From: Rhynchonema sp. JSB1_4
Lineage: Eukaryota > Nematoda > Chromadorea > Monhysterida > Xyalidae
Length of the DNA stretch: 64,000 nucleotides
Direction of reading: 5' to 3'
Assembly (NCBI GenBank): GCA_030248065.1
Contig: JASAMV010005140.1
Span: forward strand, 62,001-126,000
This document shows, piece by piece, positions 49,010-59,549 of this stretch. Below the pieces are notes generated by a model. It was not told the DNA's origin, did no database searches, and worked only from the letters and a program-made list of their open reading frames with translations. The position numbers and the translations under genes were made by a program. Within the stretch, counting starts at the first letter, position 1. Every line of letters begins with the position of its first letter.

Positions 49010-50097
49010 AGCTGCTGGTCAACAACCCTTCGACCGCGCTTGATCTTGGGGGCAGTATATTTTAACAAAGTTTGGACATCGTGTTACTCGACCCTAATCT
49101 GGCGAACCGATTGGTTGCTTCCTGATGTTTCAAGGCCACGTTGAAGTTTGCCCCTGGTGAAAAAGACCGAATAAATTTGAAATGCTGCTGTGACACGAAT
49201 AGGCTGTTTCAAAGTTTGATACTGGAATGACAGCAACCTCCAACTTGTGGCGAAAACCGCAATGCACAATAGCTATTGAAACGTCCGCATTGTTGAATAA
49301 AAAAGTAAAAGGTTTCAGAAACCTGGCCATTTTTTGTTAGGATTTTCTACTCGTATAATTTTAAGCATCTGTGGTGAATGAAATAAGTTGTCAATTACAA
49401 AATAAAAACCTTTAATTATCAAGTTTTTTGTTTGTGCTCCCCAGTTTTCAAAACCCTACACAGCTCACACAATGTTTACCACAACATGCGCAAGGCAGCT
49501 ATTCCACAGCGCACACACAACGACAACACACAGCCGGCACAGCGACAACACAGCAATGTTTCAGCTGGCAAGCTTTGTTGTGTGTGTGCGCTGTGGAATG
49601 GCTGCCTTGCGCATGTTGTGGTAAACATTGTGTGAGCTGTGTAGGGTTTTGAAAACTGGGGAGCACAAACAAAAAAACTTGATAATTAGAGGATTTTTAT
49701 TTGTAATTGACAACTTATTTCATTCACCACAGATGCTTAAAATTATACGAGTAGAAAATCCTAGCAAAAAATGGCCAGGTTTCTGAAACCTTTTACTTTT
49801 TTATGCAACAATGCGGACGTTTCAATAGCTATTGTGCATTGCGGTTTTCGCCACAATGTTGGAGGTTGCTGTCATTCCAGTATCAAACTTTGAATCAGCC
49901 TATTCGTGTCATAGCAGCATTTCAAATTTTTTCGGTCTTTTTCACCAGGGGCAAACATCAACGTGGCCGTGAAACATCAGAAAGCAACCAATCGGTTCGC
50001 CAGATTAGGGTCGAGTAACACGATGTCCAAACTTTGTTAAAATGTACTGCCCCCCAAGATCAAGCGCGGTCGAAGGGTTGTTAACCAGCACCTTTAA
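49006..50097. mobile_element. TTAA-flanked foldback, family 1, copy b
   Basis: Ends AGCTGCTGGTCAACAACCC and complement, TTAA at 49006-49009 and 50094-50097. It is homologous to 28223-29299, with the same ~500-bp arms and a TGAAACATCA motif in each arm (49123-49132, 49971-49980). It directly abuts the family 2 element at 48367, sharing one TTAA. Confidence 0.85.
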
Positions 50098-51145
50098 GGG
50101 ACTCGTCCTAAACAAACAACGATATACACACATACGGCACCAATGAAACATCGGCGCAACAGGCGCCACAAAATGAAACAACTGTGAACACACGGATTGG
50201 ATGCAAATCCATGCTCGGATCGGACTCATCGCTTGTGTGAACAATGACGGCTGCTTTTGAAAATACACAACCATTATGATCTGAAATCTGCAGCTTCAAC
50301 TGAAATCAGTGACACATACAAAAAAAGAAAAGAAGAGCTGACAGTACAAACAAAAGCAAAAGCGTACTGAAGTAAAATTATCAACAGCGAAAAAAGGAAA
50401 CGAAGCCACAACAAGGCATGCAGTTCAACGCTTATTTTATGCGAAAAAATACAGAGAAGTGCAATTACAAAACTATCACCAATGCCAAGCAATCAACAGC
50501 TACATATACTACTCGGTTTGAGGCTGCGCCTGCGCCACGTACATCTGGCTACTCTCATAAGCTAAGCTATAACACAGTAAGCCACACACCAGCAGGTGCA
50601 CGGTAGGGCATGCTCTGGACTGGAACATGTCTGGATAAAAACAGGGGCGTGCACTATATACTACTGGAACTGGACAGATTGCTGTGGACAGAAAGCGACA
50701 CGGGACGATATTCCTTCTCCTATCTTTTCTTGTCATTTGACACTTTTATTGTTGTATATATACAAGCACCCAGACAGCACATAGATACACGTATTCCCAT
50801 CCCAGCCAGCAGGGAACATCACAATCAGAATTAAAAACCAATCACAAGTGGTGAGATAGCTGAGCCAGAGGCGTCGTGAATGGCAGTATTCGCTCACTTT
50901 TTGGTTTATTGGCACCGTTGAAGATCACCCGCTCACGGCGGTTGACCACTAAGTGCGTTCAGGTTCAGTTAAACAGACAGCGAAAAGTAGGAGCAGGATG
51001 CGTCTTCAACAACAGTGCAGCGCTGCTTCTACAACACACCTCTGGTCTGTATGAATGATGTTTTGAGAACTTACACCAATAATATGGCACTGCTGGCAAG
51101 TGTTCGGGAGAAACTAACAGTTCACATTTTGCACTTGAGCATACG
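50098..51145. other. intergenic, no gene recognised
   Basis: Short unsupported frames. It lies immediately 3' of the MMAA gene and should contain that gene's 3' UTR. Confidence 0.45.
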
Positions 51146-53447
51146 TCAGCTTTGGTGGCCAAAAAACGTATCCAACAGTTGATCGGCCGCCATTCCAGGC
51201 GTGAGCGCGCCACGTCGAATGTCGATTTCGTACTGCGACACCTGAACAAACTACTGAACTCAATTTCTTTTTTATTCTCCCATATGTTGTCTTTGAATCA
51301 CATTTTTATGCAACTTCCACAATCGTCATTTTTTCGAAACTTAGCCACTGCTTTAGGTTTAGAGTACTACTTCTGGGACAGTCAGACAGTCACCTCCGAT
51401 TCAAACAAAAGCACGTGCGTTTCAATTTTTATAATGATCTCGAAGAGCTAGCAAGGTTGTTTTCTCACTATCATGAAACTTTGCTCTCTTTTTACAGTTC
51501 CATCGATATACAGTATCCTGAATTGTAAAACTAGACACATCTTTCGTCCCATCCGTCCTGACCTAAACGCGCCCACACACAGACGTCATCAGCCAAACAA
51601 AACTATCTTATAAATGAACAATCTGTTTATGACGGAATAATTATCTCCCTCAGGATGTCACTGCTTTTCGGTTTGCATGCGCATGCCGCTTGACAGGGCA
51701 AGGCAACTTGTGCGAAGTTTCTTACAGCAACGGCGTCTATGCAATAGAAGAGGAATCTACGTCTGTGAACACTGTTTTAAAAGCAACTAAAAACGCAAAC
51801 CATAAAATTATATACCAGCATTGAAAACCATATCGGATGATGGTGTTCCAATTGACTGGGACAAAACATTCGTCCCAGCTACCAGAACCGACCATTTCGG
51901 CCACTTTCGGCTGTCGCACAAATCGTTGTGTGAGTTCGTCCTGGACGTAGCGCCACATCCACATGCTCAACTGCCGGTCACGTCTCGTTTGCAGCTCGCC
52001 GCTTTGCAGCATTTTTGCTCGAAACCTTTGCATACATGACCAGATGTCGTCCAAGCCCTCGCCAGTCAGGGCCGATGCGCGCAGCACCTGAACTGTGACG
52101 TTGACGCATAAAGTGCTGATTAATAAACGAACAAACTGCACCACCCTAAAAGTCAGTCAGCAATGGATTTTAGGAAAACAAACAGCAAATAACTTGCGGC
52201 GTCCAATTATTGCTTCGTGGATGCAAATATTTTAGTGCCGACATGTACTCGGCTTGTGCGAGTTTCGCTTTGCTGCTCAGCTCGCCGTCGGCTTTGGTCA
52301 CCACGATCAAATCACACAGTTCCATGATACCTCGTTTGAAACCCTGCAAATTGCAATGATGAAAATTAATTTTATTCATTCAAAAAACTACGGGTGACAA
52401 TTATTTTACGACCAAAACATACGTACAAACCTGTAATTCGTCGCCCTGGCCAGGTGAGATCAACAGTATAAACATATCCACCATGTCAGTCACAGCAACC
52501 TCCGACTGACCGACGCCTGGGTGATCATAAATCAATGAAATCCGATAAAAATGGAGAGGAATGGGTGACAAAACCCACCGACTGTTTCAATGAACACAAT
52601 ATCGTAGCCAGCCCCTTCACAGAGCACGACCGCGTCATGTGTTCCACGTGCCACACCACCCAACGCACCGTGCGTCGGGGATTGACGGATAAAGGCATGC
52701 GGATGGCGAGATAATTCGGTCATTCGTGTCATATCGCCAAGAATTGAACCTGTGGGAGAGGAATTATAATTCATGTACTTGATGTTTTCAGTTTCCACCA
52801 GCGCAAGTTTTACGAATCTGAGTACACTCGGTCGAATTTAGTGGCATTAAAATACAAAACGTCATACCGGCCGGCAACCTATTCATTATCATTATGGCAC
52901 AAATGCATGAAGAAGCAACCAACTCACCGCCAAAAGTCCGTTGAATTGGCGAAGCGCTCTGCAGTTGTCCGCCTGATGTATGGGCGCTCGGATCAATGCA
53001 CAAGACCGCTAAACGTTTATTCATGTCCCTCACGAGTTTCATGCCGAAATTCTCAATGAACGTTGATTTTCCGGCCCCGGGAGCACCAGAAATCCCTAAA
53101 CAGTTTTTTTCGGTTTTGAGTGAAAACAAAACCGTTTTTCCGGCCGTCAGTATACGGTACGTACACGTACCAATGCGAAATATCAGTGACGTTTCCGGCC
53201 CAAATTCCACCATTTTCTGTCGAGCTAAATTGAGCATTTTTTGCAGCAATACGTTTCCAGCGTGACGTTTGCGCGCATTCCTTGATTCGACCATTGTGAT
53301 CGACTGAGCGAGAGCAGCGCGCGATCCGCCGCCCAATTTGTGCGCCAGTTCGTTGACAGCCGCCGAATCGAAGTCAAATGTTGATAATGGACAGGACGAT
53401 ATCGACGACAGTCGACCAACGCAGACCAACCGGCGACACAGATTCAT
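51146..53447 (-). CDS. mmaa: methylmalonic aciduria type A protein (MMAA/MeaB GTPase)
   Basis: This is a mitochondrial G3E-family GTPase that guards and loads B12-dependent methylmalonyl-CoA mutase in propionate breakdown. Seven exons join in exact phase: 53447-53171, 53095-52928, 52749-52579, 52516-52431, 52343-52194, 52087-51893 and 51246-region 51241-51146, 380 residues. An Arg-containing mitochondrial presequence ([15 protein letters not shown]) leads. Then [14 protein letters not shown], Walker [111 protein letters not shown] (G4-type TKAD), [13 protein letters not shown] and the C-terminal dimerisation arm [19 protein letters not shown]. Odd point: 14 extra residues between TSGG and SILGD, in the switch region. 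An open frame that continues past the exon 6 donor is intronic. Confidence 0.95.
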
Positions 53448-53753
53448 CACGCAACACTGAGTTTGTTCTTTCCCCTTCTGCTTTTTGTGTTTTTTATTTG
53501 TTTGCACAAAGAAGTGACGGCCTTTCTTCTGCTGAAAAAACATGATGCGTTTTTTTCGTTAACGTTTTCGAGATTTGTCGCTTTGTATTACTAGTCGCAG
53601 TATACCCGTATAAAACGAGCATGTGATTCCAAAAAAACGTAACCAGTGGTGGCTGGGCTGGCTGGGGGGATGGGGGTGATTCCCCCGAAGGGGTGGTAGG
53701 GGCAGCGTAGTTCCTGGGGGGAAAGGGTCACCCTTGGGCGGGAATCTCTATCT
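53448..53753. other. upstream of MMAA, G/C-rich low complexity
   Basis: Contains GGGGGGATGGGGGTGATTCCCCC-type runs from about 53660. No gene. Confidence 0.45.
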
Positions 53754-54400
53754 CAAGGGCGGATCCAGGGGGCCACAGGGGCCATGCCCCCTTGGTCCAT
53801 TTGGCCCATGAAGGGGGACCACCGCTTCGGAAGGAAAAAGGAAAAGGACCCCTAAACCGCAGAACCACAGGATTTTCATTCTGATACACTACATAAGGCC
53901 AAAAATCGACCCGTTTTCAATGAAATTTGACTTTCGCGTGCATAATTGTACCAGAATTTCGCGCGCTTTCCGCGCATTGTAGCATTTTATATGGTGTACT
54001 AAATTTCTAATTTCGTTGCCTCATGCATTCTTACAGACGCAGGGAAAGTCCCGTTTGAAGACGAAGCAGGCAACAAGCTCAACACACAGTCAACAAGCCG
54101 CGCAGCTGACACACACAGCTTGTGTGACTGAAACATTCGAAACGCACACGAGCCAGCTGCGTGGCTTGTTGACTGTGTGTTGAGCTTGTTGCCTGCTTCG
54201 ACTTCGAACGGGAGTTTTCCTGCGTCTGTAAGAATCCATGAGGCAACGAAATTAGAAACTTACTATATTTGCTGCAAAAAGCGCGAACTTCTAAACAAGC
54301 ACTGGATGAAAGTGACCTTTCACAACTGGAACAAGCACGACATAAAAATGACTTTTTTGGATTTGGCCCCTGCTTTAGCCAAAAGCTGGATCCGCCACTG
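53754..54400. mobile_element. ~650-bp hAT-like element, GGCGGATCC family
   Basis: Left end CAAGGGCGGATCCAGG and right end complement CAGTGGCGGATCCAGC, matching the elements at 32553 and 36510. The interior contains a long inner palindrome (TTGTTGACTGTGTGTTGAGC and complement, about 54030-54235). The flanking 8-mers agree only partly, so the target duplication is uncertain. Confidence 0.6.
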
Positions 54401-54960
54401 CGCTATTCCCCTATCTCCCCCTCCGGGACGGGTGCACTATCTCCCCAAATTTTTGCCCAAAATTGGGATTTTAGGCCTAAAAAAGGCCTAAAACGTACCG
54501 GGCTCGGAGAGGGGATACCTACTGTACCAGAGCCGATGGCCTGGGGGGTTCTGCACAGGGAAGTCCCTGGGGGGGGGGGGGGGGGCCCCCCCCCCCCCGT
54601 ACACTAACCGCCGCGACCAAGGTACACTAGTACACTAACCGCCGCGTCAGGTACACTAACCGCCTCAACTTTTGCCTAAAATGGCCATTTTTAGCCTAAA
54701 ATGGGCATTTTTAGGCCTAAGATGTGTGATTTTTAGGTCAATGTTCTCAAAAGTCGCCAAAATACCCTTGTTCTGAAGAATTTTTTCCAAAAAGGGGTAA
54801 AAATAGGTCAAATTTTCTTCCTCAAAAAGTGACTTTTTCCTGATTTTGGGTTTTCCCCCCCCCCCCCCCGGGCCCCTAACCGCCTCACGGAAAAAAGGGA
54901 TACCACCCCCCCCCCCACCCCGGGGGGGGGGGGGTTGGGGGGAAGGTTTTTGGGTGAAAG
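54401..54960. repeat. mosaic low-complexity block with homopolymer G/C runs (core, orientation 1)
   Basis: Contains CTATCTCCCCCTCCGGGA, three or four copies of GTACACTAACCGCC (54598-54665) and a roughly 180-bp T-rich core (about 54668-54857) with GGCCATTTTTAGCC, GTCGCCAAAATACCC and AAAAAGTGACTTTTTCC. The core recurs inverted at about 56517-56692. C or G runs of 10-18 punctuate it. Non-coding. Confidence 0.6.
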
Positions 54961-55181
54961 TTTTCAATGTTTTTATTATGTGTGGAACCGTGTGAAAACG
55001 TTGTATTTGCGCGCACAGGCGCGAATTTTGGGTAATTTGAGGTAAAAACCACTGATTTTACGCTAATTTTGGCCATTTTGGACAAAATTGGCACTCTTGG
55101 GACAAAATCGGGGGATATCTGCGGTACCCAGTAGTTAAAAAGAAACTGTATCAGGTTATTGATTTCTGGATTAGGCTTTCT
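54961..55181. other. intergenic spacer
   Basis: T-rich non-coding sequence, perhaps part of the neighbouring mosaic (GGCCATTTTGGACAAAATTGG). Confidence 0.4.
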
Positions 55182-55801
55182 TTAAAGGGGAAATTGCACA
55201 TTCCTAATCGCCTTTCAGGTTTTACAAGTTTTTGTACAGCAATAATGTGGGCATCACAAAAGTCAAATAATTTGGTACAAACTCTCAAACATGTACCCAG
55301 AAGATTCCGTTTAAGACAAGCCACTGGGAACAAAATTCGGCGCGGACCGGCCGAATTTCTACCTGCGCATTCAGGCAAATTGCCTGATCAAAAAGCTCTC
55401 AAGGCGACAGAATGTTTCGCATGTTTTTTGAAACTCACTAACTACAGAATTTCGCTTTTCTTTATATTTCGAATTTCAACGAATTGTTCCAGCGGGTCTG
55501 CTAAACGTTTCATGCTCTGCTTGTCACGCTGGAACAATTCGTCGAAATTCGAAATATAAAGAAAAGCGAAATTCTATAGCTAGTGAGTTTCAAGAATCGT
55601 GCGAAACATTCTGTCGCCTTGACAGCTTTTTGATCAGGCAATTTGCCTGAATGCGCAGGTGGAAATTCGGCCGGTCCGCGCCGAATTTTCTTCCAGATTG
55701 TTCCCTTTAAACTGCTTCTCCTGGGTACATGATGCTCACACGACTGTCTAAACACTTGTAGAGTTTGAAAGGCGATTAGGAATGTGCAATTTCCCCTTTA
55801 A
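55182..55801. mobile_element. TTAA-flanked foldback, family 2, copy b
   Basis: Nearly identical to 48367-49009, with TTAA at 55182-55185 and 55798-55801 and the same AGGGGAAATTGCACATTCC ends. The high identity of the arms to copy a suggests recent movement. Confidence 0.85.
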
Positions 55802-55821
55802 GCCTAACCACTGTTGTTGGC

Positions 55822-56424
55822 TTAAAAGAGAAATTGCACATTCCTTTTCGCCCTTCAAACTTTACAAGGGCTTAGATAACAGTTTGGACATCACAAAAGT
55901 CAAATCACTTGTTGCCAATTCTCTGACGTGCAACCACAAGATGCAAATAAAGAGGAACCGCCGGGAAGAAAATTCGCCGCAGACCGGCCGAATTTCTACC
56001 TGCGCATTCAGAGTTTTAAATGGGCTCGACGCGATCTGCTAATGTCCGCGTCAGAACAAAATGTTCCATGGTGTACCAGCCAACTTGCCACATCTCGCAA
56101 AAGAAATTTCGAAAATTTTCGTCATTCTCTTTTATTGCGTGCAGCATCGCCCGTGCAACCAGCGTGGCGAGCGGGCTGAAACATTTTGTTCTGACGCAAA
56201 CATTAGCAGATCGCGTCGAGACCATTTGAAACCCTGAATGTGCAGGTAGAAATTCGGCCGGTCCGCGGCTAATTTTTCCTCCCGGCGGTTCCTTTTGAAC
56301 TGCATCTCAAGGATGCATCTTAGCAAATTCATACTAAATAATTTGAGTTTTGTGATGCCCAGACTGCAGTCTAAGCACTTGCAAAGTTTGAAGGGCGATT
56401 AGGAATGTGCAATTTCCCCTTTAA
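55822..56424. mobile_element. TTAA-flanked foldback, family 2, copy c (diverged)
   Basis: Begins AAGAGAAATTGCACATTCC and ends in the complement, with TTAA at 55822-55825 and 56421-56424. It is only 20 bp from copy b. The arms share GACCGGCCGAATTTCTACCT with the other copies but have diverged elsewhere, with a different centre. Confidence 0.8.
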
Positions 56425-56439
56425 GCCCACACGCAACGT

Positions 56440-56870
56440 CAGTGTAGTTCCTGGTCCGGAGGGGGAGATAGCGGACCCCCCGTTTTTTCGGAGGGGGAGA
56501 TAGTGTACCCCCGAAGGGGGGGGGAAGACCCAAATTCGGGAAAAAGTCACTTTTTGAGGTAGAAATTTTGACCTATTTTTGCCCCTTTTTGGAAAAATTC
56601 TTTATAAAAAGGGTATTTTGGCGACTTTTGAGAACAATGACCAAAAAAATCACACATTTTAGGCCTAGAAATGGCCATTTTAGGCAAAAATTGGGGGAGA
56701 TAGTGTTCTCGGAGGGGGAGATAGGGGGATAGTGTACCACCCGAGGGGAGATGGCGTACCCGGGGGGGGACCCCCTCCCCCCAGGAACTACGCTGCGCAA
56801 CGTATTATTAGGGGTGGCCAGGGTAGTACTTGGGAAGGGGGAGTGGGGAGGTCCCCCCAAATTCGTCAAC
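56440..56870. repeat. mosaic block (core inverted) with GGGGGAGATAGTGTACC phrases
   Basis: The T-rich core of 54668-54857 recurs in reverse complement (about 56517-56692), here bounded by repeated phrases GGAGGGGGAGATAG(TGTACC) at about 56460, 56493, 56695, 56713 and 56743. Long G or C runs occur. Non-coding. Confidence 0.6.
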
Positions 56871-57266
56871 ACTTTTTGATTTCATCTATCTATCGTCAAC
56901 ACTTATGGGCAAATCTATCTATCGTCAACAAATTCTGAGAACAATCTATCTATCGTCAACACATTTCGACCCAAAAATGGGTATTTTTGCCTCAAAATGG
57001 CTCAAAATCGGTATTTTTGTCCAAAATAGGCAAAAAAATCCCGCGCTACGCGCGGATTTAGTACACCTAAGTACATTTTCATTAATATTTGCACATTATT
57101 ACCTACTTAGTACACTATACTATACCTTGATTTTTGGCGACCCCCCCACCATCTATCTATCGTCAACAAGTTTGGGTCGACCCCCCAGCCCAGATTTCGG
57201 ACTTGGGTCATCTATCTATCTATCGTCAACACATTTCGGGTTCCAATCTATCTATCGTCAACACCC
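56871..57266. repeat. irregularly spaced ATCTATCTATCGTCAACA phrases
   Basis: Six copies of ATCTATCTATCGTCAACA lie near 56882, 56913, 56943, 57150, 57211 and 57247, separated by 12 to about 190 nt of unrelated sequence. The spacing is irregular, so this is neither a simple tandem repeat nor a CRISPR array. Between them lie fragments similar to the T-rich core (AAAATGGGTATTTTTGCC). Confidence 0.65.
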
Positions 57267-57277
57267 TGACCAAGTAC

Positions 57278-57633
57278 TACCGTAAAAACCTAAATACAGC
57301 CCCCCCCGGAATAGAGCCCCCCCTAAGTAACATCCCCTATACAGTAGTGTATTAAGGCCTGATAGTGGTGCACAGGTACATTTATGCACGTTTATTGTTC
57401 GTTCAGAGCACATAATATGCCTCTAATTGACGAATAGACACGAATAAATGCGATTACAAGCGAAAAACATCCTTTCAAACCCATTTTTGGGGGTTTTTGG
57501 GGGTATTTCTGGGAACAATTTTTCAGGTTCGGGTCAGTGAATTAATAGAGGCCCCCCCGGATTAGAGCCCCCCCCCCCCAAAATGGGGTCAGTGAATTAA
57601 TAGAGCCCCCCCTTCTATTTAGGTTTTACGGTA
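57278..57633. mobile_element. TACCGTAAAAACC-ended element, copy 1
   Basis: Starts TACCGTAAAAACCTAAATA and ends in the complement (TAGGTTTTACGGTA). The interior has AATTAATAGAGCCCCCC phrases and TTCGTGTCTATTCGTCAA-type sequence (reverse). The same sequence recurs in opposite orientation at 57839-58277. Confidence 0.65.
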
Positions 57634-57838
57634 CACTGGGGGTGGGGGTGGCTGGGGACTGGGTACCGTATTCCCTAAAATAGAGCCCCACCAGCCCCCT
57701 AAAGAGGGTCAGTGAAAAAATAGAGCCCCCAAAAACTAAAGCCCTCCCCAACTTGGAATTCCCCGCTGGAGTCGTTAAAGTCAAGTTCTTGTATAAGACA
57801 CTTTATTACAGTGTTTGTGGTTGACGGTTGAGGTTGAG

Positions 57839-58277
57839 TACCGTAAAAACCTAAATAGAAGGGGGGGGGCTCTATTAACTCACTGACCCCATTTTGGGGG
57901 GGCTCTATTACGGGGGGGGGCTCTATTCCGGGGGGCCTCTATTAATTCACTGACCCGAACCTGAAAAATTGTTCCCAGAAATACCCCCAAAAACCCCTAA
58001 AAACGGGTTTGAAAGGATGTTTTTTCGCTTGCAACCGCATTTATTCGTGTCTATTCGTCAATAGGAGGCGTATTATGTGCTCTGAACAAACAACAAACGT
58101 GCATAAATGTACCTGTACACCACTATCAAGCCTTAATACACTACAGTATAGGGGATGTTACTTTGGGGGGGGCTCTATTCCGGGGGGGGCTCTATTAATT
58201 CACTGACCCCTTTTTGGGGGGCTGTATTACGGGGGGGGCTCTATTCCGGGGGGGGCTGTATTTAGGTTTTTACGGTA
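57839..58277. mobile_element. TACCGTAAAAACC-ended element, copy 2 (inverted)
   Basis: Same ends and internal content as 57278-57633 but reversed and about 80 bp longer, with extra CTCTATTCCGGGGGG phrases. Partial relatives lie at about 57668-57725 and 58395-58516. Together they make a ~1-kb imperfect palindrome. Non-coding. Confidence 0.65.
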
Positions 58278-58843
58278 TATCATGACGTAAAGCCTTTTAT
58301 GGAAGATTTGCACCTGAAAAACACTCAATAATGACCAGTAACACCCTGACAGAACTCCCATTTTAGGGGCATTTTTGGGAACATTTTTTGAGATTTTGGG
58401 CAGCGAAAAAATACAGCCCCCAAAAATAGAGCCCCCCAAAAATTTAACAGCCCCACGCCCACCCACCTAAAAGGGGTAGTGAAAAAATACAGCGCCTTGT
58501 ATTTTAGATTTTACGGTAAGCCTATGTAAGCCTAAGCCTGAAAAGAAAACCTCCAATGTTCCTCTCTTGAGAACTGGGTCCCGCCCGCGCCCGATCGAAG
58601 GAGTGCCGAAAAAAACGGTCAAAAATAGATTTTTTCGTAACTGTACTGCGTTTAGGTTTTTACACGCCGGTATTCGAGTCAGGTCGGGCCGACGCCGCCG
58701 GCTCCGCTACGCCGCTTCGGCAATTTTAAAAGGAAAAGAGGAAAACACATTAACAAGCATTAAGCAAAACAAAAATTAAAATTAAAACAAAACGCCTTCT
58801 TGTCTGCGCCGTGTACTACTTCGGTTCATTCCATCTTTCTCAT

Positions 58844-59549
58844 TCAAGCGGAGGAGCAAATAATTGAATTTTCGCCATAGAGAATTTTCCGCGCATTGAT
58901 ATTCAATATCAACCGGCAACGAGCATCACCAGTATCCACCAGTAGCAACACGCCGTTGAACTGAAGGAACTGTGGAGGAACGATCATTTCCGTTGACAGC
59001 GTTGCGTTTGCCTGACAAATCATCAGCAGTGCTGGTATGGATTGGTGATCATGTGAACTGTGCAACGTGTTTTTTGGTTGCCAGTTTCGACGTGTTTTCA
59101 GTGACAGGCCGTGCATCCGGTCGTCATCAGTGCGAATGCACCACATGGCCACTTGAGCCAAACAACACACATGCGTATGTTTCATGCTCTCGTGAAACAT
59201 CACTGCACTCACAGGAGGACACACACAGTTGTTCATACGATTGTGCGCGCATGATGTCATAATGTGAGTGCGTGACGTGTGCAACGTGTTTTGGTTGCCC
59301 GTTTCATAACAACTTTCCAAATACAGTGACGTGAGATGCCTAAAAAGTACCTGGATGTTCGTAAACAACTTCACAACAACTTGTGCGTTTGTAGGTATGT
59401 CTTCATATGCATACGCGCCACGCACCAGTTTACTATGAAAAATACACCACTGAATGTCTGTTTATTCACATTATGCATTGACACCTGTAACAAAGTCTGC
59501 GTGGCATTTTCCAAATTTTCGTTTTGTTTCCCACTGAATCCAGGGTGAA
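58844..59549 (-). CDS. unrecognised protein, 3' exons only
   Basis: Three exons join in exact phase: 59549-59485, 59432-59351 and 59011-58844 (stop at 58844-58846). The stretch encodes about 104 residues. It contains two potential N-glycosylation sites (NKT, NAT) and strand-like hydrophobic alternation (AQVVVKLFTNIQ, EMIVPPQFLQFNGVLLLVD, CRLILNI), with three cysteines. It looks like a secreted or luminal beta-rich domain, but the family is not recognised. Upstream exons were not found. The intron 59012-59350 holds a TGAAACATCA motif (59193) and a repeat related to 63072-63180. Confidence 0.45.
59058..59170. repeat. dispersed ~110-bp repeat, copy near unrecognised gene
   Basis: CGTGTTTTTTGGTTGCCAG followed by GCATCCGGTCGTCATCAGTG and GAATGCACC is similar, in the same order and orientation, to 63072-63180 in the intron of Clc-like gene 2. 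A shorter copy of the head (GTGCAACGTGTTTTGGTTGC) is at 59277. Confidence 0.5.

Noticed and set aside
51737..51892. Apparent continuation and frameshift at the end of MMAA exon 6, including a frame reading [11 protein letters not shown] that mimics the family C-terminus
   Set aside because: The true last exon (51241-51146, [19 protein letters not shown]) joins exon 6 in phase at 51893, so this stretch is intron.
56871..57266. Regular-looking short repeats with spacers, CRISPR-like
   Set aside because: Spacing is irregular (12 to about 190 nt), the DNA is eukaryotic, and no cas genes are present.
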